Part shown: in pieces, positions 48,097 through 58,169 of the stretch | How the letters are laid out: each line of letters starts with the position of its first letter | Numbering within the stretch: the stretch's first letter is position 1 | Assembly: GCA_000752995.2 (NCBI GenBank) | Contig: LM994636.1 | Location: 263,809 to 327,808 of the forward strand | From: Haemophilus massiliensis | GTDB lineage: Bacteria; Pseudomonadota; Gammaproteobacteria; Enterobacterales; Pasteurellaceae | Direction of reading: 5' to 3' | Length of the DNA stretch: 64,000 nt | Notes under the pieces: model-generated | The model's input: the letters and a program-made list of their open reading frames with translations, nothing else | Databases searched by the model: none | What the model was told of the DNA's origin: nothing | Translations under genes and position numbers: made by a program

Positions 48097-48130
48097 AATA
48101 AGCCGGATTGTTGAATCCGGCTTATTTTAT
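48097..48130 (+). terminator. Rho-independent terminator after lon
   Basis: A 13-base perfect stem AATAAGCCGGATT / AATCCGGCTTATT with loop GTTG and TTAT tail. Confidence 0.85.
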
Positions 48131-48203
48131 CGTGCCAATAAGCTGAGTTTCGATTATAATCTGTCAAATTTCATTTAAATATAACATTTATAGGATAACT
48201 TCA

Positions 48204-50057
48204 ATGTTAATGGAAAAACTCAACGGTGCGTCAAACAGCATCCTGTGGAAAATTGTGTTTAGTCTTATCGGGGTCTCGTTCGTACTGAGCGGTGTTGCCG
48301 GTTATGTGTTTACTCAGGTGGACAATTCGGCTGCGAAAGTCAACGGACAGGAAATTTCCCAGCAAATTTTTTTACAGCAATATAATGATGAATATCAGAA
48401 AATGAGCCAGCAGTTGGGTGCGCAGTTTGCCGCGGTGGCGGATTCGCCGGAATTTACCAACGGGCTGAGACAGACGATTTTAAACCGGCTGATTGATCAG
48501 GAATTGCTGCGTCAGTATGCCACGGAATTGAAACTGGATGCGGCCGACAGCCAGATTACGCAGGCGATCGTCACCACCCCAGCGTTTCAGAGCGAAGGCA
48601 AATTCGATAACCGTCTGTATCAGCAAATGCTGGCGGCAAACGGGCTTAACGGCGATACCTATGCGCAATACGTGCGGGAAGGATTACGCTTCGAACAACT
48701 GCAAAGCGGCTTAGTCAGTTCCGATTTTATTGTGCCAGCACAGGCGGACAATCTTGCAAAATTGTTTTTTCAGCAGCGTGACGTTCGTTTTGCCGTTTTT
48801 CCCTTAGCGGATGAAGTGGCGAAACAACAGGTAACGGAGCAGGAAATCAAATCCTATTATGAATCAAACCGCGCCGCATTTGCAGTGCCGGAATCGGTTA
48901 AAGTGCAGTACATTGATTTGACCCGTGCCGTTGCGGAAAAAAATGTCAATGTTAGCGATGTGGAAGTAGCGCAGTATTATCAGGATAACAAAGCGCAGTA
49001 TATGACTCAGCGTTTGGCGCATATTCAGTTGCCGACCGAACAGGAAGCCAAAACGGTTTACGACAGCTTACAAAAAGGTGAGGATTTTGCTGCGTTGGCG
49101 AAACTGTATTCGGCGGATAAAATTTCCGGCGCACAGGGCGGCGATCTGGACTGGGTGGTCGCCGGTATGATGCCACCGGCATTCGAAGAGGCGGCGGCTA
49201 AACTAGAAATCGGTCAATACAGCCAGCCGGTGAAAGTGGATAACGCCTATCATATTATTAAACTTGAAGACGAAAAAGTGCGTCCGCTGGAGCAGGTGAA
49301 AGATGACATTGCGGCGAAAATCCGCAATGATCTGGCGGTTAATGAGTTTTATGCGTTGGAAAAACGCGTGAATGAGAAAGCCTTTGAAAATCCGGAAAAT
49401 TTGAATGCGGCGGCACAGGCAGCGAATGTAAAAGTGCAGGAAACCGGTTATTTTTCTCGTAAGGATATTCCGGCGGAGCTGAATTATTCCAATTTGGTAT
49501 CGACGATGTTTGATTCCGATATCGCTCAGGGCGGTTCAAATTCCGAAGCCATTAATGTGGGCGATCAGCATTCCATTGTGGTGCGGGTAGTAGAACACAA
49601 ACCGGAAGGCGTAAAAACATTGGAAGAGGCGCAGGCGGATATCGGTGCTTATCTGAAACAGCAAAAAGCGGAGAAAATCGTGCTTGCCGAAGCGGAAAAA
49701 TCCGTACAGGCATTATCCGCCGATAGTGCAGCCGCATTACCTGAACAGGTGAGATTCGGTGAATCGGAAAAATGGGTATATGCCGAAAATAAAGACCCGA
49801 CATTAAACAATGTGATTTTCTCAATGACAAAACCGTCTGATAAACCGGTGTATGCAGCGGCAAAAACTGCAGACAACAATGTGGTGGTGATTGAATTAAG
49901 TCGGGTTCAGGACGGCAAACTGAATGCCGAACAGCTCCGGCAGTTCCGCCGTCAGTTGGAGCAAGTGCGTCAAACGGAATTACAGTCGGCATTGTTAACG
50001 GCTTTACGCAGCAAAGCCAAGATTGAAATTAATGAAGACTTTATGCGGCAGGAATAA
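48204..50057 (+). CDS. ppiD: Periplasmic folding chaperone PpiD
   Basis: A 617-residue inner membrane-anchored chaperone near the Sec translocon that helps exported proteins fold. It has a short cytoplasmic start, one membrane helix (ILWKIVFSLIGVSFVLSGVAGYVF near 13-36), and a SurA-like N-terminal chaperone domain (AAKVNGQEISQQIFLQQY). A parvulin domain covers about 265-355 (ISGAQGGDLDWVVAGMMPPAFEEAA). In E. coli PpiD this parvulin domain is inactive as an isomerase. The C-terminal region completes the chaperone lobe. The start ATG 48204 follows ATAGGATAACTTCA. Confidence 0.93.
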   Translation: MLMEKLNGASNSILWKIVFSLIGVSFVLSGVAGYVFTQVDNSAAKVNGQEISQQIFLQQYNDEYQKMSQQLGAQFAAVADSPEFTNGLRQTILNRLIDQELLRQYATELKLDAADSQITQAIVTTPAFQSEGKFDNRLYQQMLAANGLNGDTYAQYVREGLRFEQLQSGLVSSDFIVPAQADNLAKLFFQQRDVRFAVFPLADEVAKQQVTEQEIKSYYESNRAAFAVPESVKVQYIDLTRAVAEKNVNVSDVEVAQYYQDNKAQYMTQRLAHIQLPTEQEAKTVYDSLQKGEDFAALAKLYSADKISGAQGGDLDWVVAGMMPPAFEEAAAKLEIGQYSQPVKVDNAYHIIKLEDEKVRPLEQVKDDIAAKIRNDLAVNEFYALEKRVNEKAFENPENLNAAAQAANVKVQETGYFSRKDIPAELNYSNLVSTMFDSDIAQGGSNSEAINVGDQHSIVVRVVEHKPEGVKTLEEAQADIGAYLKQQKAEKIVLAEAEKSVQALSADSAAALPEQVRFGESEKWVYAENKDPTLNNVIFSMTKPSDKPVYAAAKTADNNVVVIELSRVQDGKLNAEQLRQFRRQLEQVRQTELQSALLTALRSKAKIEINEDFMRQE

Positions 50058-50085
50058 TAATATTGTACCGATATTGGTTGCAAAC

Positions 50086-50115
50086 ATACTCCCGTTTTGG
50101 TGCGGGAGTATTTTT
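50086..50115 (+). terminator. Rho-independent terminator after ppiD
   Basis: A 9-base stem ATACTCCCG / CGGGAGTAT with an 8-base loop and TTTTT. Confidence 0.82.
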
Positions 50116-50279
50116 GGGCTAAAAATCGCAGTGCGAGCGCGATATTTTATGTTTTCAGTAAAATTCGCTAGTTTTTGACCGCACTTTATGGTATAAAGCA
50201 CGCCGTTGTTTTGAATTTCTCAAAATAATCGTTAAATAAACTTTTTATTTTAAATCACACACATATCGTTCGGGTAAAT

Positions 50280-50345
50280 CGGGGTGCCAAACGGTCGATT
50301 TGCTTGGTATGTGGAGGCTAAACCCCAAACAAAAGGAAATTTATC
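50280..50345 (+). promoter_or_regulatory. rpsB leader RNA, likely S2 autoregulatory element
   Basis: Directly before rpsB, GGGGT (50281-50285) can pair with ACCCC (50322-50326), enclosing a second stem TGCCAA / TTGGTA with a large loop. A GTGGAGG sequence lies between. This is the kind of leader through which ribosomal protein S2 represses rpsB-tsf in gamma-proteobacteria. An upstream TATAAA near 50192 is a possible -10. Confidence 0.55.
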
Positions 50346-51083
50346 ATGGCACAAGTTTCAATGCGCGAAATGCTACAGGCTGGCGTTCACTTCGGTCACC
50401 AAACCCGTTACTGGAATCCAAAAATGAAACCGTTCATTTTCGGACCGCGCAACGGTGTTCACATCATTAATTTGGAAAAAACCGTTCCGATGTTCAACGA
50501 CGCACTGGCCGAGTTAACCCGTATTGCAAGCAACAACGGTAAAATTCTGTTCGTCGGTACCAAACGTGCGGCGACCGAAGCGGTTCAGGCAGCGGCATTA
50601 GACTGTCAGCAGTACTATGTAAATCATCGCTGGTTAGGTGGTATGCTGACTAACTGGAAAACCGTTCGTCAATCCATTAAACGCTTGAAAGATTTAGAAA
50701 CTCAGTCTCAAGACGGTACTTTCGAAAAATTAACCAAGAAAGAAGCGTTAATGCGCAGCCGTGAGATGGAAAAACTTGAATTAAGCCTGGGCGGTATCAA
50801 AGATATGGCTGGTTTGCCGGATGCGGTTTTCGTTATTGGTGCAGATCATGAACATATTGCGATCAAAGAAGCGAACAATCTGGGTATTCCGGTATTTGCC
50901 ATCGTTGATACCAATTCTGATCCTGACGGTATTGATTTTGTTATCCCGGGCAATGATGACGCGGCGCGTGCAATTCAGTTGTATCTTTCCGCGGCAGCGG
51001 CGGCGGTAAAAGAAGGTCGCGGTCAGGAAGCGGTAACGGAAGAAAATTTCGTTGAAGCTGAAAAAACCGAAGCGGCGGAATAA
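50346..51083 (+). CDS. rpsB: 30S ribosomal protein S2
   Basis: S2 binds late in 30S assembly and is needed to hold S1. It is 245 residues. [27 protein letters not shown] is the family N terminus, and [14 protein letters not shown] near 100-113 and the [36 protein letters not shown] stretch near 157-192 are the conserved core. The acidic C terminus ([14 protein letters not shown]) is usual. The start ATG 50346 follows AAAGGAAATTTATC. Codon use is strongly biased, as expected for a ribosomal gene. tsf follows, separated by an attenuator-like hairpin. Confidence 0.98.
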   Translation: MAQVSMREMLQAGVHFGHQTRYWNPKMKPFIFGPRNGVHIINLEKTVPMFNDALAELTRIASNNGKILFVGTKRAATEAVQAAALDCQQYYVNHRWLGGMLTNWKTVRQSIKRLKDLETQSQDGTFEKLTKKEALMRSREMEKLELSLGGIKDMAGLPDAVFVIGADHEHIAIKEANNLGIPVFAIVDTNSDPDGIDFVIPGNDDAARAIQLYLSAAAAAVKEGRGQEAVTEENFVEAEKTEAAE

Positions 51084-51134
51084 TTCAGCTGAGTAAGGCG
51101 CAAGCCCTTATTAATCACAATGATTAATTGGTTG

Positions 51135-51163
51135 GCAGGGGGCTTTCGGTTCCCTGCTTTTTT
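51135..51163 (+). terminator. Attenuator/terminator between rpsB and tsf
   Basis: GCAGGG / CCCTGC stem with a GC-rich 11-base loop, followed by six T. A partial terminator at this place is known in E. coli, where it lets rpsB be expressed above tsf. Confidence 0.75.
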
Positions 51164-51218
51164 CATATAAAAGTGCGGTAAAAAATCGTACGGAATTGTG
51201 TGAACAGAGGATTTTAAC

Positions 51219-52067
51219 ATGGCTGAAATTACAGCATCATTAGTAAAAGAACTTCGTGATCGTACCGGCGCAGGTATGATGGAATGTAAAAAAGCATTAG
51301 TTGAAGCGAATGGCGATATTGAATTGGCCATCGACAATATGCGTAAATCAGGTCAGGCTAAAGCGGCGAAAAAAGCGGGTCGTGTAGCAGCTGAAGGTGT
51401 GATCATCGCACGTGTTGAAAATGGTCGCGGTGTATTGGTGGAAATGAACTGTGAAACCGACTTCGTCGCCAAAGATTCCGGTTTCCAAGCGCTAGCTAAT
51501 GAAATTGCGGATTATGCATTGGCGCATCCGGGCATTAAAATTGAAGAATTACAGGCGCAGTTTGAAGAAAAACGTGCCGCATTAGTAGCGAAAATCGGTG
51601 AAAATATGACTATCCGTCGTGTGGCTGAAATTGCCGGTGATGTGATCGGTTCATACCTGCACGGTGCGAAAATCGGTGTGTTGGTAGCAGCCTCCAATGC
51701 GGATGATGAATTGGTTAAACATGTTGCGATGCACGTAGCGGCAAGCCGTCCGGATTATGTCAATCCAAGCGATGTGCCGGCCGATGTGGTTGAACATGAG
51801 CGCAACATTCAAGTGGATATTGCGATGCAGTCCGGTAAACCGCGTGAAATCGCAGAGAAAATGGTTGAAGGTCGTATGAAAAAATTCACCGGTGAAGTAT
51901 CTCTGACTGGTCAGCCGTTTGTTATGGATCCATCTAAATCCGTTGGTGATTTATTGAAAGAAAGAGGTGCGCAGGTCAGCGGATTCTTACGTTTTGAAGT
52001 AGGCGAAGGGATCGAAAAAGTAGAGAGCGATTTTGCAGCCGAAGTAGCGGCTATGTCAAAAGCGTAA
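51219..52067 (+). CDS. tsf: Elongation factor Ts
   Basis: Nucleotide exchange factor that releases GDP from EF-Tu. It is 282 residues. The N-terminal UBA-like domain reads [32 protein letters not shown], and the conserved TDFVAKD segment that inserts into EF-Tu is at about 79-85 ([13 protein letters not shown]). Two core subdomains and the coiled-coil region follow. The start ATG 51219 follows AGAGGATTTTAAC. A terminator ends the rpsB-tsf unit. Confidence 0.98.
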   Translation: MAEITASLVKELRDRTGAGMMECKKALVEANGDIELAIDNMRKSGQAKAAKKAGRVAAEGVIIARVENGRGVLVEMNCETDFVAKDSGFQALANEIADYALAHPGIKIEELQAQFEEKRAALVAKIGENMTIRRVAEIAGDVIGSYLHGAKIGVLVAASNADDELVKHVAMHVAASRPDYVNPSDVPADVVEHERNIQVDIAMQSGKPREIAEKMVEGRMKKFTGEVSLTGQPFVMDPSKSVGDLLKERGAQVSGFLRFEVGEGIEKVESDFAAEVAAMSKA

Positions 52068-52087
52068 TTGCTCGCATTGATACATCG

Positions 52088-52115
52088 AAAAGCAAGTCTG
52101 AAGACTTGCTTTTTT
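52088..52115. terminator. Bidirectional terminator after tsf
   Basis: An 11-base stem AAAAGCAAGTC / GACTTGCTTTT with loop TGAA and T-run. It also ends the convergent phosphoethanolamine transferase transcript. Confidence 0.85.
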
Positions 52116-52116
52116 G

Positions 52117-53697
52117 TTATCCTTTTGGCAGCGGTATGCTAACGGCCGGATCATCCGGCGCGTGAATGGTTTCAATAATATGTTTTAAACCGTAATCATC
52201 CGTATCGGGTTGATCATCAAATAAATTCGCGGCTTTATTCAGCTGCGGATTATCAATACCGATCCAATTGGCAATATCATCGGTAAAATTCAAGCCGGAT
52301 TTAAAGACTTTGCTAACTTTTCTGTGTGTATCATCGCTGGAAATTTTGAATAACGGAATGTCGTAATGGCGTTTGCTTTTACCGTTGCTATTATGAATAA
52401 CAATACTGTCTGCACTGACATGCTGCGCCAGCCCGTGATCGGAAAAATAAAGCATGGAAAAAGTGCGGTGATTTTTTTGTTCGTTTTCACGCAGGCTGGT
52501 GTAAACCCGTCGCAGCAGTTCGTCGGTCTTTTTAATGGAAGAAATATAACAGTTTACGTTGAAATATTTTTTGCCGATCTGATCATCGGCAAAGATTTTA
52601 GGATAGTCTTCCAGCCGATCGCAGCTGATCGGATGCGAGCCGTATAGGTGCAGAACGATAAAACGTTTGCCCGAAAAAGGCTGGTGAATAATTTGTGCGA
52701 ATTTCGGCAGCAATGCAAAATCGCTGACATTGGTATTCAGTGAATCACCGGTTTTCAGAAAAAAACGTTCGTCCGCTTTTTTGGCGATGGCTGAAATCGG
52801 CGTGTCGAATTGTCCAAGATAACCCTGATTGGACAACCAATAGGTTCTGATCCCGGCGGATTTGATCAGATCAATCAGGTTCAGGGCGTAATTGCCTTCC
52901 CAGTTTTGCGTATCGGGTTTGGTCAGCATCAGTTTTAACGAGGCGATAGTATTGGTGCCGCCTGCGGTCAATCCGTCCACCAATATCCCGTTGGCGGAGG
53001 ACATAAACGGCGTATTTTCTATTGGATAACCATAAGCGTGATGATAATCTTTGCGTGCGCTTTCACCGATAATCAGCACATAATCGTCATAACGAGAGAC
53101 AGCATTTAACCGCGAGCTTCCCCACTGACTGTCGAGGCTGAGATTATTCAGCATATCCAGTTCGCGAGCGACTTTCAGACCGGCATGATAAATATCCTGT
53201 AACGGCTTGAACGGAATGCTGTCGAACAGGGCAAAAATGATCACAGCGGCAAGAAATAGCTTATTTTTGTGTAAATAAAGGTGAAATTTCTGTGTACAGT
53301 AACGAAACAACAGTACGAAACCGATAATCAGAAACGGTAGCAAATAGTTAAACAACGGTAGCTGGGCGAGAAATTCGCGGCCTTCCATCAGATCGGTGGC
53401 GAATACCGACGCGATATATTGGTAGGATGGCGCGCCGAAAGTCAGTCCGACCGGAGAATAGAGGGCATAAACTGATAATAAAGGCAGCAGAACGAAATAA
53501 AATAATGTTTTCGATGCGTTAAGAATAATAATCAGCGACGAGAATAATAAAATATCCCGTAAAGAGGGTTCGGGAAAATACCCGGAGCCGATTAACGCCA
53601 GCTGAACGGCAAGATACAGCGATATCAGCGCAATGATCGCCATCATTAACTGGATTGAATTCGGTATTCGGGGATATTTGTTTGAGGTGGACGACAC
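52117..53697 (-). CDS. Phosphoethanolamine transferase, EptC/Lpt-type sulfatase-fold membrane enzyme
   Basis: A 526-residue inner membrane protein with about five N-terminal helices (about 15-165) and a periplasmic alkaline phosphatase/sulfatase-type domain. Active-site motifs: VLIIGESARKDYHHAYGYP near 208-226 (metal Glu), the nucleophile Thr region GGTNTIASL near 245-253, and SDHGLAQH near 420. Such enzymes add phosphoethanolamine from phosphatidylethanolamine to lipid A, heptose or Kdo of lipooligosaccharide, changing surface charge and sensitivity to cationic peptides. The exact acceptor cannot be read from the sequence. It lies on the minus strand between tsf and pyrH. A similar gene flanks pyrH in H. 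influenzae (HI_1064, from memory). The start ATG 53697 is 17 bases from a divergent reading frame but 152 bases before pyrH. Confidence 0.85.
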   Translation of the reverse strand: MSSTSNKYPRIPNSIQLMMAIIALISLYLAVQLALIGSGYFPEPSLRDILLFSSLIIILNASKTLFYFVLLPLLSVYALYSPVGLTFGAPSYQYIASVFATDLMEGREFLAQLPLFNYLLPFLIIGFVLLFRYCTQKFHLYLHKNKLFLAAVIIFALFDSIPFKPLQDIYHAGLKVARELDMLNNLSLDSQWGSSRLNAVSRYDDYVLIIGESARKDYHHAYGYPIENTPFMSSANGILVDGLTAGGTNTIASLKLMLTKPDTQNWEGNYALNLIDLIKSAGIRTYWLSNQGYLGQFDTPISAIAKKADERFFLKTGDSLNTNVSDFALLPKFAQIIHQPFSGKRFIVLHLYGSHPISCDRLEDYPKIFADDQIGKKYFNVNCYISSIKKTDELLRRVYTSLRENEQKNHRTFSMLYFSDHGLAQHVSADSIVIHNSNGKSKRHYDIPLFKISSDDTHRKVSKVFKSGLNFTDDIANWIGIDNPQLNKAANLFDDQPDTDDYGLKHIIETIHAPDDPAVSIPLPKG

Positions 53698-53784
53698 GAT
53701 AGGTTCCTTGCTGAGTGTCCGATTTTTTTACTTATTTTACTGAATTTTACAAGGCGCTTCCATGGCTATTTTTAGCCGCAGCTA

Positions 53785-53813
53785 TTTTCAGTGAGCGGAT
53801 GTTGCTCTATAAT
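53785..53813 (+). promoter_or_regulatory. Sigma-70 promoter of pyrH-frr
   Basis: TTTTCA (53785-53790) and a perfect TATAAT (53808-53813) with 17-base spacing, 37 bases before the pyrH start. pyrH needs its own promoter here because the minus-strand gene separates it from tsf. Confidence 0.65.
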
Positions 53814-53849
53814 AAGCGGAATTTTATGTCCAAGTTCTGTGAGGAAGCA

Positions 53850-54566
53850 ATGAGCAAACCTGTGTATAAACGTATTTTACTCAAACTCAGCGGAGAAGCC
53901 CTGCAAGGCGCTGAAGGATTCGGCATTGATCCGTCGATTTTAGATCGAATGGCGATTGAGATTAAAGAATTGCTGGCAATGGGTGTGGAAGTCGGTGTGG
54001 TACTCGGCGGCGGCAACTTGTTCCGCGGAGCGAAATTGGCGAAAGCCGGTATGAACCGCGTGGTCGGCGACCATATGGGGATGCTGGCGACGGTCATGAA
54101 CGGATTGGCGATGCGTGATGCGTTGCACCGTGCAGATGTCAATGCCAAACTGATGTCGGCTTTTCAGTTAAACGGGATTTGTGATACTTATAACTGGTCC
54201 GAAGCGATCAAAATGTTGCGTGAGAAACGGGTGGTTATTTTTTCCGGCGGTACCGGCAGTCCGTTTTTCACTACCGATTCCGCCGCCTGTTTGCGCGGTA
54301 TCGAAATTGAAGCGGACGTTGTATTGAAAGCCACCAAAGTGGCGGGCGTGTATGATTGTGATCCGAACAAAAATCCGCAAGCGGTATTGTTTGATAAATT
54401 AACCTACGCACAGGTGATCGAAAAAGAATTGCAGGTAATGGATTTGGCGGCATTTACGCTGGCGCGCGATCACGGCATGCCGATTCGCGTGTTTAATATG
54501 GGTAAACCGGGTGCTTTGCGCAATGTGATTGTGGGCGAAAAAGAAGGCACTTTAATCTGCGATTAA
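53850..54566 (+). CDS. pyrH: Uridylate kinase PyrH
   Basis: UMP kinase of the amino acid kinase fold, hexameric, making UDP for all pyrimidine nucleotides. The start ATG 53850 ([20 protein letters not shown]) follows GTGAGGAAGCA and gives 238 residues, normal for the family; the open frame upstream would add a non-family extension across the promoter. KLSGEAL near 11-17, GGGNLFRG near 53-60, [13 protein letters not shown] near 134-146, and the C-terminal GTLIC are conserved. frr follows after 57 bases. Confidence 0.97.
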   Translation: MSKPVYKRILLKLSGEALQGAEGFGIDPSILDRMAIEIKELLAMGVEVGVVLGGGNLFRGAKLAKAGMNRVVGDHMGMLATVMNGLAMRDALHRADVNAKLMSAFQLNGICDTYNWSEAIKMLREKRVVIFSGGTGSPFFTTDSAACLRGIEIEADVVLKATKVAGVYDCDPNKNPQAVLFDKLTYAQVIEKELQVMDLAAFTLARDHGMPIRVFNMGKPGALRNVIVGEKEGTLICD

Positions 54567-54623
54567 GTTGCGTATTAAGTGATGTTTACTGATTGATTAT
54601 TCTCATTTTATAAAGGAATTGCT

Positions 54624-55181
54624 GTGATTAACGAAATTAAAAAAGATACGCAGGCGCGTATGGAAAAAAGCCTTGAAACTTTCAAAGGACATATTGCTAA
54701 AGTCAGAACCGGTCGTGCTCAGCCAAGTTTGCTGGACGGCATTCAGGTGGAATATTATGGTGCGGCGACGCCGTTGCGTCAGTTGGCTAATGTGGTGGCG
54801 GAAGATGCGCGCACGCTGGCGGTGACGGTGTTTGATCGCAGCCTGATCAGTGCGGTGGAAAAAGCGATTTTAACCTCGGATTTAGGTTTGAATCCTGCGT
54901 CGGCCGGTACCACAATTCGGGTACCGTTACCGCCGTTAACGGAAGAACGCCGCCGCGATCTGATTAAAATCGTTAGAGGCGAGGCGGAACAGGGCAAAAT
55001 TGCGGTACGTAATGTGCGTCGCGACGCTAATGATCAAATCAAAGCTCTGCTGAAAGATAAAGAAATCAGTGAGGATGAAGAACGCAAAGCACAGGATGAA
55101 ATCCAGAAAATCACCGACACATTCGTGAAAAAAGTGGACGACGTGCTGGCAGAAAAAGAAAAAGAACTGATGGATTTCTAA
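54624..55181 (+). CDS. frr: Ribosome recycling factor
   Basis: Splits post-termination ribosomes together with EF-G. It is 185 residues, exactly the E. coli length. The start is a GTG at 54624 behind AAAGGAATTGCT. The two-domain RRF shape is reflected in the N-terminal helix ([34 protein letters not shown]), the domain II strands ([21 protein letters not shown]), and the long C-terminal helices ([35 protein letters not shown]). It is transcribed with pyrH and ended by a terminator. Confidence 0.97.
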   Translation: MINEIKKDTQARMEKSLETFKGHIAKVRTGRAQPSLLDGIQVEYYGAATPLRQLANVVAEDARTLAVTVFDRSLISAVEKAILTSDLGLNPASAGTTIRVPLPPLTEERRRDLIKIVRGEAEQGKIAVRNVRRDANDQIKALLKDKEISEDEERKAQDEIQKITDTFVKKVDDVLAEKEKELMDF

Positions 55182-55198
55182 CTTTTCTCGTTTTCGGC

Positions 55199-55225
55199 AA
55201 AGGACGCACTCAGCGTCCTTTTTAC
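55199..55225 (+). terminator. Rho-independent terminator after frr
   Basis: A 9-base stem AAAGGACGC / GCGTCCTTT with loop ACTCA and T-run. Confidence 0.82.
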
Positions 55226-55299
55226 TATTTTTAGTGGCGAGCGGCACAGCCCAACAAGCAGCATAAAAACTAATAATCACCTTAAAGTGCGGTCAAAAT

Positions 55300-56502
55300 A
55301 TGATGCAAAATACACAAAATATTGTCATTCTCGGTTCAACCGGTTCAATCGGAAGCAGTACTCTGTCGGTTATCGAACATAACCCGGAACGTTACCGCGC
55401 TTTTGCGTTGGCAGGCGGGCGCAATGTCGATTTAATGTTGCAACAATGTATAAAATTTCGACCGCACTTTGCCGCACTGAATGATGCACGTGCCGCGCAG
55501 GATTTGCGTGAAAAACTGACCGCACTTGGTTTGCAAACCTGCGTATTATCCGGACAACAGGCGATTTGTGAACTGGCGGCACATCCCGAGGCGGATCAGG
55601 TGATGGCGGCGATTGTCGGCGCAGCGGGATTGTTGCCTACGTTGGCGGCGGTGAAAGCGGGTAAGCGGGTACTGCTGGCGAACAAAGAAGCGCTGGTCAC
55701 TTGCGGTCGCCTGTTTATTGATGAAGTGAAAAAGAACCATGCACAATTATTGCCGGTGGACAGCGAGCATAACGCCATTTTTCAGTCTCTGCCGCCGCAG
55801 GCGCAGCAACAGATCGGCTTTTGTCCGCTGCGTGAGTTAGGCATTGATAAAATTGTACTGACCGGTTCGGGCGGCCCTTTTCGTTACACGGATTTAAGTC
55901 AATTCGACAGCATTACGCCGGAGCAGGCGGTGGCACATCCGAACTGGTCAATGGGTAGAAAAATTTCGGTGGATTCCGCTACAATGATGAACAAAGGATT
56001 GGAATATATTGAAGCGCGCTGGTTGTTTAATGCCACGGCGGAGGAAATGGAAGTGATTATTCACCCGCAATCCATTATTCATTCCATGGTGCGTTATGCC
56101 GACGGCTCGGTGATCGCACAAATGGGCAACCCGGATATGCGTACGCCGATTGCGCAAACCATGGCGTATCCGAACCGCACTGTTGCCGGGGTGGATTCCT
56201 TGGATTTTTATCAGCTGAACGGACTGACCTTTATGTCGCCGGATTATCAGCGCTATCCTTGTCTGAAACTGGCGATTGACGCCTTTACCGCTGGGCAATA
56301 CGCCACCACCGCAGTCAATGCCGCAAATGAAATTGCCGTAGAGGCATTCTTAAATCGTCGTATTCGCTTTACGGATATTGCCGGCGTTAATGCCGCCGTG
56401 ATGGAGAAAATCGCACCGCAACGGATTGACAGTATTGATGATGTGCTGCAATTGGATCAAAATGCACGACTTTTGGCAAAACAGATGATTTTGACTTTTT
56501 AA
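55300..56502 (+). CDS. dxr: 1-deoxy-D-xylulose 5-phosphate reductoisomerase Dxr (IspC)
   Basis: First committed step of the MEP isoprenoid pathway: converts DXP to MEP with NADPH; the target of fosmidomycin. It is 400 residues. NADPH-binding [13 protein letters not shown] near 10-22, metal and substrate residues in [11 protein letters not shown] near 150-160, the flexible loop [25 protein letters not shown] near 219-243, and [12 protein letters not shown] near 255-266. The start could be ATG 55300 or 55303; an uptake core lies directly before it in the place of a normal ribosome site. Two more uptake cores lie inside (55461, 55519). uppS follows in the enterobacterial order. Confidence 0.97.
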   Translation: MMQNTQNIVILGSTGSIGSSTLSVIEHNPERYRAFALAGGRNVDLMLQQCIKFRPHFAALNDARAAQDLREKLTALGLQTCVLSGQQAICELAAHPEADQVMAAIVGAAGLLPTLAAVKAGKRVLLANKEALVTCGRLFIDEVKKNHAQLLPVDSEHNAIFQSLPPQAQQQIGFCPLRELGIDKIVLTGSGGPFRYTDLSQFDSITPEQAVAHPNWSMGRKISVDSATMMNKGLEYIEARWLFNATAEEMEVIIHPQSIIHSMVRYADGSVIAQMGNPDMRTPIAQTMAYPNRTVAGVDSLDFYQLNGLTFMSPDYQRYPCLKLAIDAFTAGQYATTAVNAANEIAVEAFLNRRIRFTDIAGVNAAVMEKIAPQRIDSIDDVLQLDQNARLLAKQMILTF

Positions 56503-56564
56503 CCGCCTTATCCCTGTGGTATAGTGGCGGGCAAAATCGCACTTGATAAGCCAAGTAAATTAAA

Positions 56565-57284
56565 ATGATAGAACTTGATCCGAATAATATTCCTCAACAT
56601 GTCGCCATTATTATGGACGGTAACGGTCGTTGGGCGAAGCAGAAAGGGAAAATGCGCATTTTCGGGCATAAAAACGGTGTTTCCGCCGTGCGCGAAGCGG
56701 TGACCTATGCGCGCAAAATCGGGGTCAAAGTGTTAACCCTGTATGCCTTTAGCAGTGAAAACTGGAATCGCCCGGCGCAAGAAGTCAATGCCCTGATGAC
56801 ATTGTTTATGCAGGCGTTGGAAAGAGAAGTCAAAAAACTGCATAAAAACGATATTCGTTTGAAAATTGTCGGCGATACGGCACGTTTTAGCGCCGGGTTG
56901 CGGGAAAAAATTGCCGATGCGGAATATTTAACCGAAAAAAACACCGCACTTACTCTGAATATTGCCGCGAATTACGGCGGCTGCTGGGACATTGTGCAGG
57001 CGGCACAAAAAATTGCAACGCAGGTGCAGGATAAATGTCTGACCGTTGATGAAATTAATGAAGCGGTTTTTCAGCGTTATTTGGTGACTGAAGAACAGCC
57101 GATGGTGGATTTGTTAATCCGTACCAGCGGCGAGCAGCGGATCAGCAACTTTTTATTGTGGCAAATAGCTTATGCGGAGCTGTATTTTTCCGATGTGCTG
57201 TGGCCGGATTTTAATCAACAAGAATTTAACCGGGCTGTTGCGGCTTATCAGCAGCGTAACCGTCGTTTTGGCGGCACCGAATAA
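56565..57284 (+). CDS. uppS: Undecaprenyl diphosphate synthase UppS (IspU)
   Basis: Makes the C55 lipid carrier for peptidoglycan and O-chain or LOS sugars by adding isopentenyl units to FPP in cis. It is 239 residues. The catalytic Asp and diphosphate loop are in [14 protein letters not shown] near 15-28 with GHK near 34; [11 protein letters not shown] near 62-72 and [24 protein letters not shown] near 185-208 are the other signatures. The start ATG 56565 has no strong ribosome site. An extended -10 sequence TGGTATAGT at 56517-56525 may give it a promoter of its own. cdsA follows after 12 bases. Confidence 0.97.
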   Translation: MIELDPNNIPQHVAIIMDGNGRWAKQKGKMRIFGHKNGVSAVREAVTYARKIGVKVLTLYAFSSENWNRPAQEVNALMTLFMQALEREVKKLHKNDIRLKIVGDTARFSAGLREKIADAEYLTEKNTALTLNIAANYGGCWDIVQAAQKIATQVQDKCLTVDEINEAVFQRYLVTEEQPMVDLLIRTSGEQRISNFLLWQIAYAELYFSDVLWPDFNQQEFNRAVAAYQQRNRRFGGTE

Positions 57285-57296
57285 GGGGAACATACT

Positions 57297-58157
57297 GTGC
57301 TTAAACAACGCGTGTTATCGGCGATTGTATTAATCGCTATTGTCTTTGTTGCGCTATTTCTATTTTCACCGTTTTATTTTGCGTTGGCAGTGGCTGCGGT
57401 GGTGACGCTGGGTATTTGGGAGTGGACGCAGTTTGCTCAAGTGAAGGTCGGTTTTTGGCGATTATTGATTAGCGGGCTTGCTGGCGCGTTTTTATTTCTC
57501 TGGATGTTCGGCGAAGCGGATTATCTTAACGTCGGACGCGTATTTACCGGCTATGCACAGCCGTTATTGCTGGTGTCTGTACTCTGGTGGCTGGTAGCGC
57601 TGGGATTTGTGCTGAGTTATCCGAACAGTGCAAAAATTTGGAGCAAATCGACCCTGTTGCAGTTTGTATTTGCCTTGCTTACATTAATTCCTTTTTTGGT
57701 CGGCGTGTTGCGCTTGCGTTTGGATGAATATATCACCAATCCTTATCACGGCGTTATGCTGTTATTGTATGTGTTTGTTTTGGTATGGGCGGCGGATTCC
57801 GGTGCGTATTTCGTCGGTCGTCGCTTCGGCAAACATAAACTGGCGCCGAAAGTTTCGCCGAATAAAAGCTGGCAGGGTGTGATCGGCGGGCTGATTACCG
57901 CAGCATTGCTGGCAGCGGTGTTTATCGGGTTGACGCCGAATAATTTGTTTTCCATGACTACCGTGCCGTTTATTGTGTTGTCGGTGTTCACCGTTGCAGT
58001 GTCGATTCTCGGCGATTTAACCGAAAGCATGTTTAAACGCGAAAGCGGGATCAAAGACAGCAGTAATCTGATCCCCGGTCACGGCGGCATTTTAGATCGC
58101 ATTGACAGTTTGACGGCGGCGGTACCGTTTTTCACCTATTTTTATTTTTACTTGTAG
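57297..58157 (+). CDS. cdsA: Phosphatidate cytidylyltransferase CdsA
   Basis: Makes CDP-diacylglycerol, the precursor of all phospholipids. It is a 286-residue inner membrane protein with about eight helices. The family signature at the C terminus is complete: SMFKRESGIKDSSNLIPGHGGILDRIDSL near 243-271, with the metal-binding Asp residues. WAADSGAYFVGRRFGKHKLAPKVSPNKSWQG near 164-194 is the second conserved block. The start is a GTG at 57297 preceded by AAGGGGAACATACT. rseP follows after 12 bases. Confidence 0.96.
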   Translation: MLKQRVLSAIVLIAIVFVALFLFSPFYFALAVAAVVTLGIWEWTQFAQVKVGFWRLLISGLAGAFLFLWMFGEADYLNVGRVFTGYAQPLLLVSVLWWLVALGFVLSYPNSAKIWSKSTLLQFVFALLTLIPFLVGVLRLRLDEYITNPYHGVMLLLYVFVLVWAADSGAYFVGRRFGKHKLAPKVSPNKSWQGVIGGLITAALLAAVFIGLTPNNLFSMTTVPFIVLSVFTVAVSILGDLTESMFKRESGIKDSSNLIPGHGGILDRIDSLTAAVPFFTYFYFYL

Positions 58158-58169
58158 GCGCAGTGTTTC

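Noticed and set aside
53715..53849. A longer pyrH with an upstream membrane-like extension
   Set aside because: The extension crosses the TATAAT promoter and is not part of the family. ATG 53850 gives the normal length.
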